From an uncultured Campylobacter sp. (lineage in GTDB: Bacteria > Campylobacterota > Campylobacteria > Campylobacterales > Campylobacteraceae): 64,000 nucleotides of DNA. The notes beneath the pieces are model-generated. The model saw only the letters and a program-made list of their open reading frames with translations, had not been told where the DNA came from and did no database searches. Made by a program: the position numbers and the translations under genes. Positions 25,058 through 34,051 of the stretch are shown piece by piece (the stretch's first letter is position 1; every line of letters begins with the position of its first letter). The stretch covers positions 434,001 through 498,000 of the forward strand of contig NZ_CALGPY010000005.1 in assembly GCF_937959485.1 (NCBI RefSeq). Direction: 5' to 3'.

Positions 25058-26071
25058 TCAAATTTCAAGCCCTGAAAATTCCTCGTAAAATTTATTTAGA
25101 TAATCGGCGTAGTAGAAGTTTTGATTTCTAGCATCAAATTTACCTGCTATTTCTAAAGCCATTTTATAAGTATTTTCATCTCCAAATGCGACAATGGGGA
25201 TAAGCAATTTTAAATAATTCAGATCGTCGTTGCTATCTAGTATAGCGTGCGAATGCTTACGCACCAAGCTTAGCGCTGTTTCGTGCTCTCCCAGCCTAAC
25301 GGCGATCTCGATTAGCGGTGCGATCTGATTTATGAAGCGAGGATCTGACTCGATCATTGCAGCGGCCTTTGGCAGCAAAGCCGTCGCTTCCTCTATCCTA
25401 CCCAGCGCTACCATACTAAATAAGATCGGCGCGTAGGTTGTGTATGGCACTTTGATACAACCTAGCTCGCCCGAAATTATCGGCGTAGCTAACTCCAGTG
25501 CCGCCTCATACTCGCCCACAAAATTTAAATACGCGATCTCGCTCGATGCTTCGCACGCCTCGCAGCCGTCCATATCGTCTTTGGCTAGCTTTTTCCACAT
25601 CTTGTAGTTCGCTTTCGCCTCTTTAGACTCGCCCATGTCAATGTTTTGATTCGTCAAAGCCTTGTAATAGCGTGATAACGAGAGCCCTTCTATGCTCTCG
25701 TAGTAAAACAGCATCGTCTCGTTCATCTCGTCTATAAGCTCTTTTTCTATCATAGAGCTTTTAGCGGCGTCTGGAGCTATCCATCTAAATTTCCATAGGC
25801 AGTCCACGAAGCAGATAAAATTCGAATATTCCTTCTTTTCCAAATTTTTTGCGATATAGTCTGTGAGCCACATTAGCGCCTTCATTCTTAAAAACGCACC
25901 GAATTTTCCAATTTCATCATTCACTATAAAATCACAAATTTGAGTGGCAAATGCAAAATTTTTCGCTCTTACGGCGTCTCTTATTGCGCTATTGAGGCAT
26001 TCCTCTTTATCTGCCATACTTTTAAGCCCATTTAGCTCTTCATAAAGCTCCTCTAGCGAGTCCTGTTTCAT
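25058..26071 (-). CDS. Helical-repeat (TPR-like) protein, 337 residues
   Basis: A cytoplasmic, all-helical protein without signal peptide. Its second half shows TPR-like pairs such as EYEAALELATPII, RIEEATALLPKAAAMI, EHETALSLVRKHSHAIL and TYKMALEIAGKF, each with the A..L spacing of tetratricopeptide helices; the N-terminal half is helical but less regular. A CEACEASSE segment contains a close cysteine pair. No enzymatic domain is visible, so a protein-binding scaffold is the reasonable guess. The start ATG has AGGAGCG upstream. The gene stands alone between long non-coding stretches and looks slightly more AT-rich than its neighbours, so it may be accessory. Confidence 0.7.
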   Translation of the reverse strand: MKQDSLEELYEELNGLKSMADKEECLNSAIRDAVRAKNFAFATQICDFIVNDEIGKFGAFLRMKALMWLTDYIAKNLEKKEYSNFICFVDCLWKFRWIAPDAAKSSMIEKELIDEMNETMLFYYESIEGLSLSRYYKALTNQNIDMGESKEAKANYKMWKKLAKDDMDGCEACEASSEIAYLNFVGEYEAALELATPIISGELGCIKVPYTTYAPILFSMVALGRIEEATALLPKAAAMIESDPRFINQIAPLIEIAVRLGEHETALSLVRKHSHAILDSNDDLNYLKLLIPIVAFGDENTYKMALEIAGKFDARNQNFYYADYLNKFYEEFSGLEI

Positions 26072-26306
26072 TTTCGCTCCTCGTTAAATTTTGCGATAAT
26101 TATATCCGTTTAGTCTGAAGTTAAGCAGGCGCGTCGCGATTTTAAAGCCTAAAAGGCAAAATGAAATTTAAACGCTATTTTAAAACAGCTCTGCTCACGC
26201 CGTTTTAGCGTCCTATTTGCCGCCGCGATAGGCAAATTTCAGCTTTGTTATATAAATTTAATATTAAAATGCCGTATTCATAAATTTTTTAAGAAAAGGG
26301 GAATTT

Positions 26307-27545
26307 ATGGAGATAAACATACAGCGCTTTAAAAGCGAGTTTGAGCAGATAAGCCGCTTTGGGGCTTTGGCGGGCGGCGGGCTTACGCGGCTTGCATTTT
26401 CGCGCGAGGATAAAGAGGCGCGCAACTTCCTCATATCGCTACTTCAAAAAGAAAATTTCAAGATCAAAATCGACGACGCGGGCAATATTTTCGCTAAATT
26501 TAGCGGCGTCAACAATCCCGATCTACCGCCCGTAAGTGCTGGCTCGCATATCGATAGCGTGCCGCAGGGCGGCTTTTACGACGGCACGTTAGGCGTCATG
26601 GCGGCTTTAGAGGCGATCCGCGCGGTGCGAGATAGCGGAGAGAGGCTTGCGCGACCGCTGGAACTCATCGTCTTTGTTTGCGAGGAGTCGAGCCGCTTTA
26701 AAATGGCGACCGTAGGCAGCAAGATAATTAGCGGCAAGCTCTCGCAAAAGCGGCTAGACGAGCTAAAGGATGGGGACGGAATTTCGCTGTTTGACGCGAT
26801 GCAGGGTTTCGGGCTAAATCCCGCAAATTTAAAAAGCTGCGTCCTGCGCAAATCCAGCTTTCATAGCTATATCGAGCTTCATATCGAGCAGGGGCCGGTA
26901 TTGCAGCGGCGAGGGATCCCGGTAGGCATCGTCACGGGTATCGCCGCGCCCGTGCGATACGAGCTGCGGATCGAGGGCAGAGCCGATCACAGCGGCGCTA
27001 CGCCGATGGATATGCGTTGCGACGCCCTAGCTTGCGCTAGCGAGATCATTTTAAGCGCGGAGAGGATTGCTAAGGCGGGCAAAACCACCGTTGCGACGAC
27101 GGGCTATGCAAATGCGCTACCCGGCGTGCTAAACGTGATCCCTGGCTCATGCACGCTAGGTCTTGATATACGCGATATAGACGAGGATGCACTTAGGGTG
27201 GCGGACGATAAAATTTGCGCCGCGATAGATGAAATTTGCGCTCGCCGAGGGTGCAAATTTGAACTAAAAAATCTCATCAAGGATCGCCCCGTAAAGCTAA
27301 GCGAGGAGATGATAGATCTGCTTGAAAGCTGTGCCGGCGAGCTTAAAATTCCAAGCCTGAGGCTTCCTAGCGGCGCGGGACACGACGCGATGAATATGAC
27401 GGAGCTTGCGGATCGCGTGGGGATGCTTTTCGTGCCGTGCAAGGACGGCATCAGTCACAACGTAAATGAAAGTATAAACTGGCACGACGCGTTTGCCGCT
27501 ACGAAGGTTTTAGCTGCGGCGATGTTAAATTTAGCCAAAGAATAA
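26307..27545 (+). CDS. M20-family amidohydrolase (N-carbamoyl-L-amino acid hydrolase / allantoate amidohydrolase type)
   Basis: Hydrolyses ureido groups (N-carbamoyl amino acids, allantoate or ureidoglycolate) using a two-metal site. The 412 residues match the hydantoinase/carbamoylase branch of M20: GSHIDSVPQGGFYDGTLGVMAALEAIRA (metal-binding histidine and aspartate), VCEESSRF, the HIEQGPVLQRRGIPVGIVTGIA dimer-face motif, and RADHSGATPMDMRCDAL. No other allantoin or hydantoin gene is nearby, so the substrate is open; the neighbours suggest amino-acid derivatives. It starts the five-gene operon, with only 10 bases to the next gene. Confidence 0.85.
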   Translation: MEINIQRFKSEFEQISRFGALAGGGLTRLAFSREDKEARNFLISLLQKENFKIKIDDAGNIFAKFSGVNNPDLPPVSAGSHIDSVPQGGFYDGTLGVMAALEAIRAVRDSGERLARPLELIVFVCEESSRFKMATVGSKIISGKLSQKRLDELKDGDGISLFDAMQGFGLNPANLKSCVLRKSSFHSYIELHIEQGPVLQRRGIPVGIVTGIAAPVRYELRIEGRADHSGATPMDMRCDALACASEIILSAERIAKAGKTTVATTGYANALPGVLNVIPGSCTLGLDIRDIDEDALRVADDKICAAIDEICARRGCKFELKNLIKDRPVKLSEEMIDLLESCAGELKIPSLRLPSGAGHDAMNMTELADRVGMLFVPCKDGISHNVNESINWHDAFAATKVLAAAMLNLAKE

Positions 27546-27555
27546 AGGAGAGAAA

Positions 27556-28872
27556 ATGGATGCTATCGCACAAAAAGTAGAGGCGCTCAAAGGCGAGATG
27601 ATCGGGGATCGCAGGTTTTTCCACTCGCATCCCGAGACGGGTTGGTTTACCTTTTTTACGACCGCGGTTATCGCAGATCGTATGCAGCGCTTGGGCTATG
27701 AGATAAAGCTCGGTCGCGAGGTTGTAAAGGCTGAGGCGAGGCAGGGCGTAGGTAGCAAGGATGCCTGCGAGAAGGCAAAGCAGCGCGCCAAAGAGCTGCT
27801 AAACGCAGATCAGATAAAATTTCTTGATGCGATGGAGGATGGACTAACGGGTCTCGTAGCCGAAATAGACACGGGACGCGCGGGCAAGACGGTCGCTTTT
27901 AGATTTGACATAGACGGCGTGGACGTGACCGAGAGCATGGACACGGATCACCGCCCTTTTAAGGAGGGCTTTCGCTCCGACATCAGCGGCATCACGCACG
28001 CGTGCGGGCACGACGGGCATATCACGATGGGACTTGCTTTAGCGAAGCTGATCGCGCAAAACTTAGATGATTTCAGCGGCAAATTTAGATTTATCTTTCA
28101 AACCGCCGAGGAGGGCACCAGGGGCGCCGTGGGTATGGAAGCTGCGGGCGTTACCAAGGGCGTGGATTACTTGCTGGGCGGTCATATCGGCTTTCAGGCG
28201 ACTACCATGAGAGGCATCATCTGCGGCACCAAAAAGCTACTCGCGACCACTAAATTTGACGTAAATTTAAAGGGTAAGTCCGCTCACGCCGCGGGCGCAC
28301 CGCAAAACGGAGCCAATGCCCTGCTCGCCGCAGCCGAAATGGCGCTTGATATGCACGGCATCACTAGACACGCAGATGGCGTCACGCGTATCAACGTCGG
28401 AGTGCTGCGCGCGGGCGAAGGACGCAACGTCATCGCGCCCAACGGTTATCTCGCGTGCGAGACGCGCGGCGAGAGCACGGAACTGAATGAGTTTATGAAG
28501 GCCAAATGCATGGACATAGTGGAGGGCGTTTCTAAAATTTATGGCGTCAGCTACGACGTGCAGGTTACGGGCGGCACCGCAGGCGGCGATAGCGACGAGG
28601 CCACCACGCAGCTTTACGAGGATGCGGCGAAGGCGTCGCCGTTTATCGACGATGATAAAATCGTAAGGGAGCTAAGCTTTGGCGCATGCGAGGACTTCGC
28701 GCATTTTATGCGCTCGGTCCAAGATGCGGGTGGCAAAAGCGGATATCTGATGATAGGCACGACGCTTGCGGCGGGACATCACAACGCCAAATTCGACTTC
28801 GACGAGGACTCGTTGCTTGCGGGAGTGGACGTGTATCTTCGCTGCGCGTATAAGCTAAACGGCAAAGCTTAA
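27556..28872 (+). CDS. AbgA-like M20 amidohydrolase (aminobenzoyl-glutamate utilization type)
   Basis: AbgA, with AbgB, splits p-aminobenzoyl-glutamate, a folate breakdown product, in E. coli. The 438 residues match AbgA in length and in features: FFHSHPETGWFTFFTT, FRFDIDGVDVTES, the metal-site THACGHDGHITMGLALAKL, FQTAEEGTRGAVGMEAAG, and KGKSAHAAGAPQNGANAL. The abgB partner and the AbgT carrier are absent, so the substrate could be another acyl-amino acid. It has a strong AAAGGAGAG ribosome site and sits between the carbamoylase-type gene and pepE. Confidence 0.82.
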   Translation: MDAIAQKVEALKGEMIGDRRFFHSHPETGWFTFFTTAVIADRMQRLGYEIKLGREVVKAEARQGVGSKDACEKAKQRAKELLNADQIKFLDAMEDGLTGLVAEIDTGRAGKTVAFRFDIDGVDVTESMDTDHRPFKEGFRSDISGITHACGHDGHITMGLALAKLIAQNLDDFSGKFRFIFQTAEEGTRGAVGMEAAGVTKGVDYLLGGHIGFQATTMRGIICGTKKLLATTKFDVNLKGKSAHAAGAPQNGANALLAAAEMALDMHGITRHADGVTRINVGVLRAGEGRNVIAPNGYLACETRGESTELNEFMKAKCMDIVEGVSKIYGVSYDVQVTGGTAGGDSDEATTQLYEDAAKASPFIDDDKIVRELSFGACEDFAHFMRSVQDAGGKSGYLMIGTTLAAGHHNAKFDFDEDSLLAGVDVYLRCAYKLNGKA

Positions 28873-28882
28873 GGGAAGCGGC

Positions 28883-29581
28883 ATGAAAAGAGCACTACTT
28901 CTAAGCGCTTCCAGTTACAAAGACAGCGGCTATCTGAACCACTGCAAGGGGTGGATCAAGGAATTTTTAGGGGGTCTTTGGGAGGATGAAATTTTATTCA
29001 TTCCGTTTGCAGGTGTTAGGCGCACGAACGATCAATACGAGCAGAAGGTCGCGGACTGCTTGGAGAGTAATAATATCAGATCGATCCACCGATTTGCCGA
29101 TATGAAAGCCGCCGTTAAAAATGCCAAATCGATCTGCATCGGCGGCGGCAATACCTTCGTGCTGCTAAATGAGCTTTATAAATTTGATCTCTTAGGCGCG
29201 ATCAAAGACGCCGTGGATAGCGGCACGCCGTATTTCGGCTGGTCTGCCGGCGCAAACGTCGCGGGCAAGACGATGATGACTACCAACGACATGCCGATCG
29301 TCTTTCCACCCTCGCCGGTAGCTTTGGGGATCTTTCCGTATCAGATCAATCCGCACTTTATAAGCGGTAAAATTTCAAACCACAACGGCGAGAGTAGGGA
29401 GGAGCGGCTGGAGGAGTTTTTGATCGTCAATCAAAACGACAGCGTTTATGCTATGCCCGAGGGCAGCGCGTTTTTGATAAACGGAAACGAGTGCGAGGCG
29501 ATGGGGCATGCGGACGTGCTGAAATTCGAGTATAAAAAAGAGATCTCGCGCATCGCCGTGGGAAGTAAATTTAAAATTTAA
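28883..29581 (+). CDS. pepE: Dipeptidase E (aspartyl dipeptidase, family S51)
   Basis: Cleaves Asp-Xaa dipeptides to release aspartate in the cytoplasm. The 232-residue product is close to enterobacterial PepE: ICIGGGNTFVLLNEL, the nucleophile elbow YFGWSAGANVAG with the catalytic serine, TNDMPIVFPPSPVALGI and QINPHFISG followed by the H/NGESREERL segment. It matches true PepE far better than the S51 gene at 4062-4679. It starts 10 bases after the AbgA-like gene. Aspartate from this reaction could feed the C4-dicarboxylate carrier encoded next. Confidence 0.93.
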   Translation: MKRALLLSASSYKDSGYLNHCKGWIKEFLGGLWEDEILFIPFAGVRRTNDQYEQKVADCLESNNIRSIHRFADMKAAVKNAKSICIGGGNTFVLLNELYKFDLLGAIKDAVDSGTPYFGWSAGANVAGKTMMTTNDMPIVFPPSPVALGIFPYQINPHFISGKISNHNGESREERLEEFLIVNQNDSVYAMPEGSAFLINGNECEAMGHADVLKFEYKKEISRIAVGSKFKI

Positions 29582-29592
29582 AAGGAGTTATC

Positions 29593-30948
29593 GTGCAGAC
29601 GTTTAGGCTATTTTTGGCGCTTGCGGGTATCGTCGCAGTCGTCGCTTTGCTAATCATGAAAAAGGATACTAAAACCGTGCTTATCGGCGTGGGTTTGGTG
29701 CTGTGCGTGCTTTGTCTAAAGCCGCTGGACGGGCTAAATGCCTTTACTTCGTATATGACTAAAGCAGGTCTTATTAAGGCGATATGCGCCAGTATGGGTT
29801 TTGCCTTCGTGATGAAATTTACCGGCTGCGACCGCGCGCTCGTAAATTTACTCACCAGGCCCCTCGGCAATATCGGATTTTTACTGATCCCGCTCGTCGT
29901 AGCGCTTACGTATTTTATCAATATCGCGATCCCCTCCGCTGCGGGCTGCTCGGCTGCGGTTGGCGCTACGCTGATTCCCGTGATGATGGCTGCGGGCGTT
30001 AAGCCCGAGATGGCGGGTGCAGCGGTGTTTGCGGGTACTTTCGGCGGCGTTTTGAGCCCTGGCTCGGCGCACAACGTATTTGTAGCCGATATGGTAAAGG
30101 CGCACAACCCCTCCTACACCGTTCAGGACGTCATCGCCGTGCAGTTTTCTAGCGCGATTACCGCTTTGATCGTAGTTTTGATCGTAATTAGCATAACGGC
30201 GATAGTTTGCAAAGACTACACCAAGGGAGTGAATTATCTAGCGCAAAGAGAAAATTCCGCAGGTGCAGACGGTGCAAGCCCCGCCGCATCCGCCGCCGGT
30301 TCAAATTTAGACGCGCAGCCTCAGAAGCTAAACGTCTTGCACGCGCTTATGCCGCTAGTGCCTTTGGTGATCTTAATCATCGGCGGTACGTCCAAGCTCA
30401 ACACGATCTCCTTTCTTAAATGGACTAAGATGGGCGTTGCGGAGGCGATGCTACTGGGCGCTATCGTCACCATTGTCATTACTATGACCAACCCTCAAAA
30501 GATCACGAAAGAATTTTTCAAAGGCATGGGTAGCGCGTATGCCGATATCATGGGTATCATCATCGCAGCAGGCGTCTTCGTCGCGGGTCTTAGCGCGTGC
30601 GGGGCGATCGATTTCGTAATCGAGTGGCTGAAGGGCGAGCAGGGCTACGTAAAATTCGGCGGCACTTTCGTTCCGTTTTTTATGGGCGTCGTAACGGGCT
30701 CGGGAGATGCGGCGGCAATGGCGTTTAATACCGCCGTGACCGTGCACGCCGACGCGTTAGGCTTTGAACAAGATAAGCTCGGTATGGCGGTTGCGATAAG
30801 CGGCGCGCTAGGCAGGAGCGCATCGCCGATTGCAGGCGCTTGCATCGTTTGCGCGGGACTTGCGATGGTAAGCCCTATTCAGATCGCTAAAAGAACGGCT
30901 CTAGGGATGTTTCTTTCCGTCTGCGTCATCGCATTTGTCATTTTGTAA
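29593..30948 (+). CDS. dcuC: DcuC-family C4-dicarboxylate (or related anion) transporter
   Basis: An inner-membrane carrier of the DcuC family, whose known members exchange or export fumarate, succinate and aspartate in anaerobes. The 451 residues are hydrophobic throughout with about 12 helices and a short polar Ala/Ser-rich cytoplasmic loop near residues 215-240. Family motifs seen are IAIPSAAGCSAAVGATLIPVM, FAGTFGGVLSPGSAHNVFVADM and the late GRSASPIAGACIVCAGLA. The start is GTG at 29593 behind AAAAGGAG. In this operon the cargo might also be a peptide- or aminobenzoyl-type anion; dicarboxylate is the family default. Confidence 0.85.
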   Translation: MQTFRLFLALAGIVAVVALLIMKKDTKTVLIGVGLVLCVLCLKPLDGLNAFTSYMTKAGLIKAICASMGFAFVMKFTGCDRALVNLLTRPLGNIGFLLIPLVVALTYFINIAIPSAAGCSAAVGATLIPVMMAAGVKPEMAGAAVFAGTFGGVLSPGSAHNVFVADMVKAHNPSYTVQDVIAVQFSSAITALIVVLIVISITAIVCKDYTKGVNYLAQRENSAGADGASPAASAAGSNLDAQPQKLNVLHALMPLVPLVILIIGGTSKLNTISFLKWTKMGVAEAMLLGAIVTIVITMTNPQKITKEFFKGMGSAYADIMGIIIAAGVFVAGLSACGAIDFVIEWLKGEQGYVKFGGTFVPFFMGVVTGSGDAAAMAFNTAVTVHADALGFEQDKLGMAVAISGALGRSASPIAGACIVCAGLAMVSPIQIAKRTALGMFLSVCVIAFVIL

Positions 30949-30958
30949 AAGGGTATTT

Positions 30959-32191
30959 GTGGATATCGTGCAGAGGTTTTTAAACTACACCAAGATCAAC
31001 ACTACCACGAATAGGGTCGCGGGTGCTGCTGGCATAATGCCCTCAAACCCCAAGGAGCTCGAGCTCGCAGGCTTCATAAAAAGCGAGCTCGAAGCTCTTG
31101 GCATAAAAAATATCAGCCTCAGCGAGAAGTCGATTTTGATCGCTAAAATTCCCTCAAATTTAGACGCGCCCGCTGCGAGTATAGCGTTTTTTGCTCACCT
31201 CGATACCAGCGCCGAGCAGAGCAGCGACACTAAGGCGCAGATCGTAAGATACGAAGGCGGCGATATCTGCCTAAATAAAGAGCTTGGGATCTATCTTAAA
31301 GAGAGCGAAAATGAGGAGCTGCAGGGTTACAAAGCAGATGAGATCATCGTAACGGACGGCACCAGCTTGCTAGGCGCCGACGATAAGGCGGCGATCGCCG
31401 CAATCGTAAATGCGCTGGAATTTTTCGTCCAAAATCCGCAGATCAAACACGGCGAGATAATCGCCTGCTTCGTGCCGGACGAGGAGCAGGGCTTGCGGGG
31501 CGCAAAGGCGCTAGATGTAAGCGAGATAGGCGCGGACTTCGGCTACTGCCTTGATTGCTGCGGCATCGGCGAGTTTATCTACGAGAATTGGAACGCGGGC
31601 GATTGCGCCATTACTCTCAAAGGACAGTCCGCTCATCCGATGAACGCCAAGGGCAAGCTCGTAAATTCCTTGCTTTTGGCGCATAAGTTTATCTCGCTGC
31701 TGCCCGCGGGCGAGGCACCCGAATACACAGAGGGCAAGGAGGGCTATTTTTGGGTCAAGGAGCTTAGCGGCAACAGCGCAAAGACCGTACTAAAGATCGA
31801 TGTGAGGGAATTTGACGAGAAAATATACGAGCAGCGCATGGAATTTTTGCAAAAAACTGCGGACGGGCTTCGCGCGATCTGGGGCGATCGGATCGAAATT
31901 TCGCTAAACGACCGCTATAAAAACGTCTATAACTTTTTGAAAAACGACGACGTGCCGGCAATTCGGTTTGCAAAGCAGGCTTTTAAAAGCCTAAACATCG
32001 AGCCTAAGATCAAGCCTATGCGAGGCGGCTACGACGGCGCCGTCATCTCGGCAAAGGGGCTGCCGTGCCCGAACCTCTTCACCGGCGGGCATAATTTCCA
32101 CTCGATCTACGAATACCTGCCCGTAGGCTCTTTAAAAGCGGCGAGCGAAGTGGTTAAGCGGATTATAACGCTAGCGGCGGCGCAAGCTTAG
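30959..32191 (+). CDS. pepT: Peptidase T (aminotripeptidase)
   Basis: An M20B zinc aminopeptidase that removes the N-terminal residue of tripeptides in the cytoplasm. Features seen: VQRFLNYTKINTTTN near the start, FFAHLDTSAEQSS, TDGTSLLGADDKAAIAAI, the catalytic CFVPDEEQGLRGAK, and the terminal FTGGHNFHSIYEYLPV with a conserved histidine. I choose the GTG at 30959 (MDIVQRFLNYTK) because AAAAGGG lies just upstream and this matches the family N-terminus; an upstream ATG at 30935 lies inside dcuC. That gives 410 residues, the family length. Last gene of the five-gene operon. Confidence 0.95.
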   Translation: MDIVQRFLNYTKINTTTNRVAGAAGIMPSNPKELELAGFIKSELEALGIKNISLSEKSILIAKIPSNLDAPAASIAFFAHLDTSAEQSSDTKAQIVRYEGGDICLNKELGIYLKESENEELQGYKADEIIVTDGTSLLGADDKAAIAAIVNALEFFVQNPQIKHGEIIACFVPDEEQGLRGAKALDVSEIGADFGYCLDCCGIGEFIYENWNAGDCAITLKGQSAHPMNAKGKLVNSLLLAHKFISLLPAGEAPEYTEGKEGYFWVKELSGNSAKTVLKIDVREFDEKIYEQRMEFLQKTADGLRAIWGDRIEISLNDRYKNVYNFLKNDDVPAIRFAKQAFKSLNIEPKIKPMRGGYDGAVISAKGLPCPNLFTGGHNFHSIYEYLPVGSLKAASEVVKRIITLAAAQA

Positions 32192-32692
32192 TTAGGGCGC
32201 TTTCTACTCCGCGCGCAGATTTTAATTTAGCTCGTTCATTCCGCCGCGAAATTTTACTCTGCTCGGCGGAATTTCGCCGGCAAGGTGAAATTTTATCTTG
32301 CTAAGCGGGATTCCGCGCGGCTATGAAATTTTGATTTGCTCTGCTGAGCGCGCGGTTTGGCGAGCTCAAAGGCGCGTTGTAAAATTTTGCCGCGTCTGCT
32401 TTACGGCTCATCCATTATTGCGCCTTTAATGCTCTTTTCAGACGGCGCGACCGCGCATTTTTGCAGCTTGTCGCTTCAGGCTGCGGTAAATTTTATATTT
32501 CGACGATTTAGATGAGCCGCGAAGTAGGCTGTATTCTTTGGCAAAATTTTATTCCTGCGGCAAGCGGAACGGGCTAAATTTAACCGCTTCGTTTAAAATT
32601 TCATCGCAGCTTTCTTTATTCTAAAGGCACAATGTGTGCCCCAAAAAAGCCTAAATTTAAAATTTAGCCCCAAAATCGAGTTTACTTTTAAC
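32192..32692. other. Intergenic region after the pepT operon
   Basis: About 500 bases without a credible gene. The first third contains a degenerate tandem repeat listed separately; the remainder is AAATTT-rich filler with several short GC palindromes. Confidence 0.5.
32218..32350. repeat. Degenerate 38-39-bp tandem repeat, about three copies
   Basis: Units opening GAAATTTT start at 32248, 32287 and 32325, spacing 39 and 38 bases, each continuing with a TTGCT/CTGCT block and a GC-rich GCGGxxTTCCGC-like arm. A weaker, shorter copy precedes them from about 32218. Copies are diverged; there is no sign of spacers or leader, so this is not a CRISPR array. Confidence 0.5.
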
Positions 32693-33265
32693 TTAAAATT
32701 TTTTACCCGCGCCGCCCTTTGTGCCTAAATTTCTTAAAAATTCCGCGTACTCCGCCGCGCCTTTTTCTATCTGTTCAGCACTACTTTCGTAATCTACGCC
32801 CGGCGTCTCCTCAGCGCCGTAAAACGCGAAAAATCCGCGCCAGTCGGCGTGAAAATAGTAGCGGAATGCCAGCTCAAACGGCGCTAAAATCTGTTCCATC
32901 GTGAAATGATACCGCCCGCTAGGCGCGTAGTCGGCGCGCTTGATGCCCGCACTCACCGCCAGCGCCACGGCGCGCCTGCGCATGCCCTCGCTCGTGCGCC
33001 CGTAGGCAAACCCATACGCCATCGTCGCATCGATCCAGCTTTTTAAAATCGCGGGCGAGGAGAAATTATGCAGCGGAAATTGCAGCACCAGCGCGTCGTG
33101 AGCTTTGATTATCCCGCGTTCGCGCTCGCCGTCTATCTCGCCGTTAGGATACTCGCGCGCTAGGTCGCGCACGGCGAAATTTTGTGCGGCAGCCTCTTTC
33201 AAAAACCGCTTGTTTATGAGCGAATTTTCGATGTCGGGATGAGCTAGGATGATTAAATTTTTCAT
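32693..33265 (-). CDS. Flavodoxin-fold NAD(P)H oxidoreductase (KefF/MdaB-like)
   Basis: A 190-residue FMN or FAD flavoprotein of the NAD(P)H:quinone oxidoreductase family, probably a two-electron quinone reductase. It begins KNLIILAHPDIENSLINKRF, the flavin-phosphate strand of this family, and has DALVLQFPLHNFSSPAILKSWIDATMAYGFAYG, where FPLYW/FSxPAxLKxWID is the family core. It is a paralogue of the gene at 34419, with bcp between them. The substrate is unknown; protection against electrophiles or quinones is the usual role. Confidence 0.85.
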   Translation of the reverse strand: MKNLIILAHPDIENSLINKRFLKEAAAQNFAVRDLAREYPNGEIDGERERGIIKAHDALVLQFPLHNFSSPAILKSWIDATMAYGFAYGRTSEGMRRRAVALAVSAGIKRADYAPSGRYHFTMEQILAPFELAFRYYFHADWRGFFAFYGAEETPGVDYESSAEQIEKGAAEYAEFLRNLGTKGGAGKKF

Positions 33266-33397
33266 ATTTTTCCTTTAAAATTTTGGTGTGAGGCGATAAA
33301 ATTTGCCGCTAAAATCGCAGATATAGCCCCGCTTTGAAATTTTATTTTCAAATTAGCGTCGGAATTCTGAGGCAAAATTTTAAGGCGAAATTTTAAT

Positions 33398-33411
33398 GCC
33401 GAAGCTTCGGC
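33398..33411. other. 14-bp perfect palindrome
   Basis: GCCGAAGCTTCGGC lies in the 258-base spacer between the oxidoreductase and bcp genes. It could be a hairpin or a dimeric-regulator site; both adjacent genes read on the minus strand. No regulator can be named. Confidence 0.3.
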
Positions 33412-33523
33412 GCTTCAATTTGACGCCGAAATTCCGTAGCAAATTTCAGCGCATAAATTTCATATAATTAAAATTTAGCGCCCAAATGCGTGCAAGCTCT
33501 GCTTCAAAATACCGCCTAGCGCT

Positions 33524-34051
33524 TTACTTTCCCGCAGCCAGTAGATCCGCGAGCACCTTTGCGGCGTGATCCTTTGCCTTGACGCTTTTATAGACCTTTA
33601 AAATTTTGCCGTCCGCACCGATCAGAAAGGTCGAGCGCACGATGCCTAGATACTCGCGCCCGTAGTTTTTGCGCACCTGCCACGCGCCGTATAGCTTGGC
33701 TACCTCGTGCTGCGGATCGCTCAGCAGGATGTGTTTTAGGCTCTGCTTGGCGATGAAGCCCGCGTGGGATTTGGCGCTGTCGGGGCTGATGCCGACGATC
33801 ACGCAGTCTGCGGCGATGAAATCATCGTATACGGCGCTAAATTCGCACGCTTCGGTCGTGCAGCCGGGGGTGTTATCCTTGGGGTAAAAATACAGCGCGA
33901 CCCTCTTGCCCGCGAAGTCCTTTAGCGAGACGCTCGCTCCGTCGGCGTTTTGCAAGCTAAACTCGGGCGCCGCATCTCCCGCTTGCAGCGTGATTTTGCG
34001 CTCGCGATCCTCTGCGCTGAACTCATCTTCGATCTGTGTTTTTCTCTGCAT
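33524..34051 (-). CDS. bcp: Thioredoxin-dependent peroxiredoxin Bcp
   Basis: Reduces hydrogen peroxide and organic hydroperoxides. The 175 residues contain the peroxiredoxin core KRVALYFYPKDNTPGCTTEACEFS, with the peroxidatic cysteine in GCTTEAC and the resolving-type second cysteine five residues later, then VIGISPDSAKSHAGFIAKQSL and the C-terminal strands. About 24 extra N-terminal residues precede the usual AGDAAPEFSL start, but the ATG used has a good AAAGGA-type site (AAAAAAGGACACGATATG region), so I keep it. It lies between two flavodoxin-fold reductases, suggesting a small stress-defence neighbourhood. Confidence 0.95.
   Translation of the reverse strand: MQRKTQIEDEFSAEDRERKITLQAGDAAPEFSLQNADGASVSLKDFAGKRVALYFYPKDNTPGCTTEACEFSAVYDDFIAADCVIVGISPDSAKSHAGFIAKQSLKHILLSDPQHEVAKLYGAWQVRKNYGREYLGIVRSTFLIGADGKILKVYKSVKAKDHAAKVLADLLAAGK

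Noticed and set aside
24846..25061. 71-codon minus-strand frame overlapping the helical-repeat gene's stop
   Set aside because: Overlap spacing is attractive, but TTG start without ribosome site and a random-looking Arg/Ser-rich product.
26307..27545. Part of an allantoin-degradation cluster
   Set aside because: No allantoinase, ureidoglycolate or urate genes nearby; the neighbours are peptidases, so the specific allantoate label is not supported.
32218..32350. Possible CRISPR array
   Set aside because: Units are contiguous and diverged, with no unique spacers between identical repeats and no cas genes in the window.
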